Shown here: in pieces, positions 60,951 to 64,000 of the stretch
Position numbering within the stretch: the first letter of the stretch is position 1
Layout: every line of letters begins with the position of its first letter
From: Lachnospiraceae bacterium UBA7179
Lineage (GTDB): Bacteria > Bacillota > Clostridia > Lachnospirales > Lachnospiraceae
Direction: 5' to 3'
DNA length: 64,000 nt
Assembly: GCA_002491195.1 (NCBI GenBank)
Contig: DKVL01000012.1
Coordinates: 76,779 to 140,778, forward strand
Made by a program: the position numbers and the translations under genes
The notes under the pieces: model-generated
Seen by the model: the letters and a program-made list of their open reading frames with translations, nothing else
What the model was told of the DNA's origin: nothing
Databases searched by the model: none

Positions 60951-60965
60951 GGAGGAATCATTAGA

Positions 60966-61754
60966 ATGAAGAGAAGTGTATGGATTACAATCATTACGAT
61001 CATTACAGTCTGTTGTGTGATCGGCGGCACGTTTTACCACATTTTCAGACGTGGAGCCAGCCTTTTTGGGCATGGCGAAATGGGGCAGACAAGTTTGGAG
61101 CTGGACGCGTTCCATGTTGTCAAGGTGGATGCGAATCTGATGGATGTGACGGTTACAGTGGGGGATCAGTTTTATCTGGATAGTGAATACACGGACGGAT
61201 TGGAGCCGTTGTATGAGGTGAAGAATGGAACGCTCACCATAAAGCAGAGAACATACAACAGGTGGGGTATCAACAATGCCGAGTGCAGTCTGTCATTGAC
61301 GGTACCGGCGCAGGAAGTGGTGGATTTGATCGATGTGCACACAGCTTTGGGAAATATCAATCTGGAAGGGATATCTGCATCGGAATGTGAGCTTTTGAGC
61401 AACCTGGGGAACTGTACACTGAAAAAGTGCAGCTTTGCCGAAGCCGATCTGACGACCAATATGGGTGAGATTTCCGTCAACGATACAAGTCTTGGCGAGG
61501 CGGAAGTGGACAATGATATGGGCGAGATTGCGTTAGATGGCTGTACTTTTGGCAATCTGAGCATCACGGCGGCAATGGGCAGCGTGACAGTTGACACAGC
61601 GCAGGCGCTTGACGGATATGAGATAGATCTGGAGTCTGACATGGGCAGCGTGCGTGTCAACAACCGCAGCGAAGGTACAAAATATCATCAGTCGGGAAAA
61701 GACGGCGAACTCGAAATCGAGACCAATATGGGCAGTATCGAGCTGAAATATTGA
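60966..61754 (+). CDS. DUF4097-family adhesin-like protein
   Basis: 262 residues: one N-terminal membrane helix (about 5-25), then a repetitive beta-helix-like region. Repeats include NMGEISVND, DMGEIALDG, AMGSVTVDT, DMGSVRVNN and NMGSIELKY (the last at the C-terminus), typical of the DUF4097 beta-strand repeat family. Probably extracytoplasmic and envelope linked. It completes the padR-HAAS-DUF4097 operon. ATG follows AGGGAGGAATC. Confidence 0.87.
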   Translation: MKRSVWITIITIITVCCVIGGTFYHIFRRGASLFGHGEMGQTSLELDAFHVVKVDANLMDVTVTVGDQFYLDSEYTDGLEPLYEVKNGTLTIKQRTYNRWGINNAECSLSLTVPAQEVVDLIDVHTALGNINLEGISASECELLSNLGNCTLKKCSFAEADLTTNMGEISVNDTSLGEAEVDNDMGEIALDGCTFGNLSITAAMGSVTVDTAQALDGYEIDLESDMGSVRVNNRSEGTKYHQSGKDGELEIETNMGSIELKY

Positions 61755-61804
61755 TTGTGCGTTTTTGGCTTTTTACTTGACAACCTCCCTTTGACATCCG
61801 GTTG

Positions 61805-61841
61805 AAACAGGCAGTGATCTCATATGGATCGCTGCCTGTTT
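61805..61841 (+). terminator. Terminator of the padR-HAAS-DUF4097 operon
   Basis: AAACAGGCAGTGATC (61805-61819) pairs with GATCGCTGCCTGTTT (61827-61841), with one T-G pair, and TG-rich sequence with TTTT follows. It lies between the DUF4097 gene and the convergent HD-domain gene. Confidence 0.85.
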
Positions 61842-61862
61842 TGACTGGAATTTGCAGAATAT

Positions 61863-62426
61863 TCAAAATAACAAATACACATCTCCGTTAATTTTCCCAT
61901 CAAAATATTCTTTCAATTCAAATATTGCTTTCCACTTACTTATCGTGGTATCTTTAAAACCAAATTTGAGTACACTATTTACCATCTTCTTTTCAGCATA
62001 GCAATATCCATTTGCCAATGATAAAGCATCACACAATTGAATTAATTTATCATAATCATTATATGTAACATTTTTCAAATATTCTGTCATAAAATGTTTT
62101 TCGTATTCATTGCAATCCCATGTATCATAAATTGCTTCAATATCTTTATATTGAAATGTATGCGTTAGACAAATTCTTGCACCTTCATCAAATCCTATAT
62201 TGGTTAAAAATTGAAACCCCTCTATTGCATGACGAGCCTGCATATTACCATTTCTTCTGCCAATATCATGAAGCATACCCAGAATATATGCTTTTTCGCT
62301 ATCCATACCTGCCTTACTTGCTATCTTTTCAGCTAAGCGCGCCACATTATATGAATGTTCTATCCATGCTCCTTCGTTCATACTTTTTGCTTCTGTAAGT
62401 AATTTCTCTGCAAATTTTCTATCCAT
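61863..62426 (-). CDS. HD-domain phosphohydrolase
   Basis: 187 residues, cytoplasmic. It has an early His (IEHSYNVARLAEKIA), the metal HD pair in GMLHDIGRR, and a later Asp/His (SLCDALS region and LTHTFQYKD), characteristic of HD hydrolases acting on nucleotides or phosphodiesters; the substrate is unknown. On the minus strand, a GAGGTA site precedes the ATG. Base composition is clearly more AT rich than the core genes, suggesting recent acquisition. Confidence 0.85.
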   Translation of the reverse strand: MDRKFAEKLLTEAKSMNEGAWIEHSYNVARLAEKIASKAGMDSEKAYILGMLHDIGRRNGNMQARHAIEGFQFLTNIGFDEGARICLTHTFQYKDIEAIYDTWDCNEYEKHFMTEYLKNVTYNDYDKLIQLCDALSLANGYCYAEKKMVNSVLKFGFKDTTISKWKAIFELKEYFDGKINGDVYLLF

Positions 62427-62618
62427 AAAAATACCTCATCAACTCTCGACTTCTCTCTTTATTCAACTTTCCGATTTTCCCCAATTTCTTTAACAGTCAA
62501 TCCCAAAAACTCTGATTTCGATAATATTCAGTCTAAACCATCGGTTTCTTTATGTCAAGCCGACCTGTAAACAGTAACGAATAATACAGACGTGCCGTAA
62601 AAAAATTGCGGAAGGCTA

Positions 62619-62647
62619 TTGTGAAAGGTTGTAATAATGGTTATACT
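62619..62647 (+). promoter_or_regulatory. Candidate promoter of the ATPase gene
   Basis: TTGTGA (62619-62624), 17-bp spacer, TATACT (62642-62647), with about 45 nt of leader. It supports transcription of the 62698 gene independent of its upstream neighbours. Confidence 0.6.
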
Positions 62648-62697
62648 GTAATCATAGATGTGTGTGCAAATAATTTATATGAAAGGATGACAGGAAA

Positions 62698-63849
62698 ATG
62701 TTAAAGAAATTTACATTGAAAAATTACAAAAATTTTAAAGATGAAATATCTATAGATTTTGAAAATACTGCAGGGTATCAATTTAGTACAGATTGTATCA
62801 CGGATGGAACTATCAGCAAAATGTTGATTTATGGTAGAAATGCGACGGGAAAAACAAATTTGGGAAAAGCGTTGATTGATATTGGTACAACAATGTTTGG
62901 CGTGCGGCGTTATGTTGATACAGGAGTAATTCTTAATGCGGATTCAATAGACGAAACGGCGAATTTTTCATATGAATTTAGGTTTGGCAATAATGAGTTA
63001 ATATATCGCTATGCTAGATTTTCTAATCAGGAACTTAGGAATGAAGAATTGCGCATTAACAGAAAAACTATTTTTAGCTGTGATTTTGAAAATAATAATT
63101 TTAATTTTGAGAATCTTAAATTTATAAATGCAGAAACAGCTAGTATAGATAGATATCTGCAATCAGTAGATATTGGTGATGAAGAAGAATTTCAAGAGCC
63201 TAAGTTACCATTTCTGAGATGGTTGATCAGTAATGTTGCATTGAACAATGATTCTATTTTAATTAAATTGTCTAATTTTACCAGAAGAATGCTTATGATT
63301 ACAGCCGGAAATACAATGTTTAGAATTCCAGGAAGAATGAATGATGCTTTTTATGAGTTGCTGGAGGATTCAAATAGATTAAAAGATTTAGAAGATTTTC
63401 TTAACGAAATGGGTATAGAGTGCAAATTGATATTACAAAAATTACCAGATGGTAAGAGAGAGTTATATTTTGAACATGAGAAATTAGTACCGTTTTATGA
63501 AACTGCATCCAGTGGAACTTTAGCGTTAGTTGATCTATATAGGCGAATGACTACTAAAAATTGGAATCCATCTTTTATATATTTAGATGAATTTGACGCA
63601 TTTTATCATTACGAAATGTCAGAGAAAGTGATGAACTTTTTTAAGAGAAGATATCCTGAATGTCAGATTATTATGACTTCTCATAATACTAATTTGATGA
63701 CAAATCGACTGATGCGGCCGGACTGTTTGTTTATTTTGTCAAGAGCGGGTACATTGACTGCACTTTGTAATGCGACGGAAAGAGAGTTGCGGGAAGGCCA
63801 CAACCTTGAAAAGATGTACATCAGTGGGGAGTTTGATAAATATGAATAA
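62698..63849 (+). CDS. AAA ATPase (AAA_15/RecF-like), likely defence component
   Basis: 383 residues. It starts LKKFTLKNYKNFKDEISIDF, a typical SMC/RecF-like opening, with Walker A GRNATGKTN (about 50), the ABC-like signature (ASSGTLALVDLYRR), Walker B FIYLDEFDA, and H-loop TSHNTN. Such ABC-like ATPases partner a TOPRIM or nuclease protein in anti-phage systems (OLD, PARIS, AbiL-like). ATG follows GAAAGGATGACAGG. It overlaps the next gene by 8 nt (63842-63849), pointing to a coupled pair. AT-rich like the HD gene. Exact system unassigned. Confidence 0.88.
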   Translation: MLKKFTLKNYKNFKDEISIDFENTAGYQFSTDCITDGTISKMLIYGRNATGKTNLGKALIDIGTTMFGVRRYVDTGVILNADSIDETANFSYEFRFGNNELIYRYARFSNQELRNEELRINRKTIFSCDFENNNFNFENLKFINAETASIDRYLQSVDIGDEEEFQEPKLPFLRWLISNVALNNDSILIKLSNFTRRMLMITAGNTMFRIPGRMNDAFYELLEDSNRLKDLEDFLNEMGIECKLILQKLPDGKRELYFEHEKLVPFYETASSGTLALVDLYRRMTTKNWNPSFIYLDEFDAFYHYEMSEKVMNFFKRRYPECQIIMTSHNTNLMTNRLMRPDCLFILSRAGTLTALCNATERELREGHNLEKMYISGEFDKYE

Positions 63850-64000
63850 TTATCGAGGCGAGGTAAGAAAACGAAGCCAAAATTTGTTAATTGTAGAAGG
63901 GCATCATGAAAAAAATAAGTTATTTTGGTTGATTTTTAAATGTTTTCCTGAAATCAATATCAATATGGACGATATTTGGATTTATGGAACAAATATCTAT
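63842..64000 (+). CDS. TOPRIM-like partner protein, cut by the window end
   Basis: Only 53 residues are visible. The segment LLIVEGHHEKNKLFWLIFK carries a VEG-x-x-x-E motif at a strand end, which is the start of a TOPRIM-type fold as in OLD-family or DUF4435-like nucleases. It overlaps the ATPase gene, so they form a two-gene unit. RloB-like partners are also possible. The rest of the protein, including later acidic residues, lies beyond the window. Confidence 0.6.
   Translation, partial: MNNYRGEVRKRSQNLLIVEGHHEKNKLFWLIFKCFPEININMDDIWIYGTNIY

Noticed and set aside
1..64000. CRISPR arrays, tRNA/rRNA genes, insertion sequences, integrases
   Set aside because: No regularly spaced direct repeats, cloverleaf sequences with a T-loop, rRNA segments, transposase or integrase frames were seen.

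Overview
This window looks like chromosome from a spore-forming, low-to-moderate-GC Firmicute of class Clostridia, most likely a Lachnospiraceae-type gut anaerobe. Supporting markers are the division/cell-wall cluster running into ftsZ-spoIIGA-sigE-sigG, a YlmC/YmxH-type sporulation gene, the SCIFF peptide (scfA) with its radical SAM maturase (scfB), a single-chain SecDF, and the canonical priA-def-fmt-rsmB-rlmN-prpC-prkC-rsgA-rpe housekeeping string. Assignment below class is inference from gene content; no rRNA or tRNA gene was seen.

Layout. 0-12 kb: division and wall genes rsmH, ftsL-like, two tandem class B PBPs, murD, ftsW, murA, ftsQ/divIB, ftsZ; mraY, murF and murG are not in the cluster. 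12-14.4 kb: spoIIGA, sigE, sigG, the mother-cell and forespore sigma factors with the pro-sigma-E protease. 14.5-25.5 kb: a giant polytopic membrane protein, a Cache-type chemoreceptor, an Sfp-type phosphopantetheinyl transferase overlapping a large cyclic-nucleotide-domain protein, a CNNM/CorC-type protein on the minus strand, a small TIGR04086-like membrane protein and a secreted GH25 lysozyme. 25.6-33.2 kb: scfA, scfB, secDF, a TraX-like protein, an acyl-ACP thioesterase and recJ. 33.2-33.5 kb is a gene-free gap holding a candidate small RNA.

33.5-49 kb: murE, priA, def, fmt, a YugP-type metalloprotease, rsmB, rlmN, a PP2C phosphatase and PASTA kinase pair, rsgA, rpe, ychF and lgt. 49-57.7 kb: a GH3 glycosidase, the YlmC/YmxH protein, a LacI-like sensor fused to a GGDEF domain, nrdR, and a Dpp-type peptide importer whose last permease ends early and whose ATPase genes are missing. 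57.7-64 kb is accessory: a SUKH-like protein with leucine-rich repeats, a PadR/HAAS/DUF4097 envelope module behind two tandem palindromic operators, an AT-rich HD-domain gene, and an AAA ATPase overlapping a TOPRIM-like gene cut by the window edge, which resembles a two-gene anti-phage system.

The most notable non-coding signals are: a spoIIG promoter with a roughly 21-bp spacer interleaved with the ftsZ terminator; an apparent AUU start for spoIIGA; four back-to-back hairpins between scfA and scfB; a promoter-to-hairpin unit with a C-rich segment (candidate sRNA) before murE; and a perfect 23-bp inverted repeat that contains both stop codons of two convergent genes.
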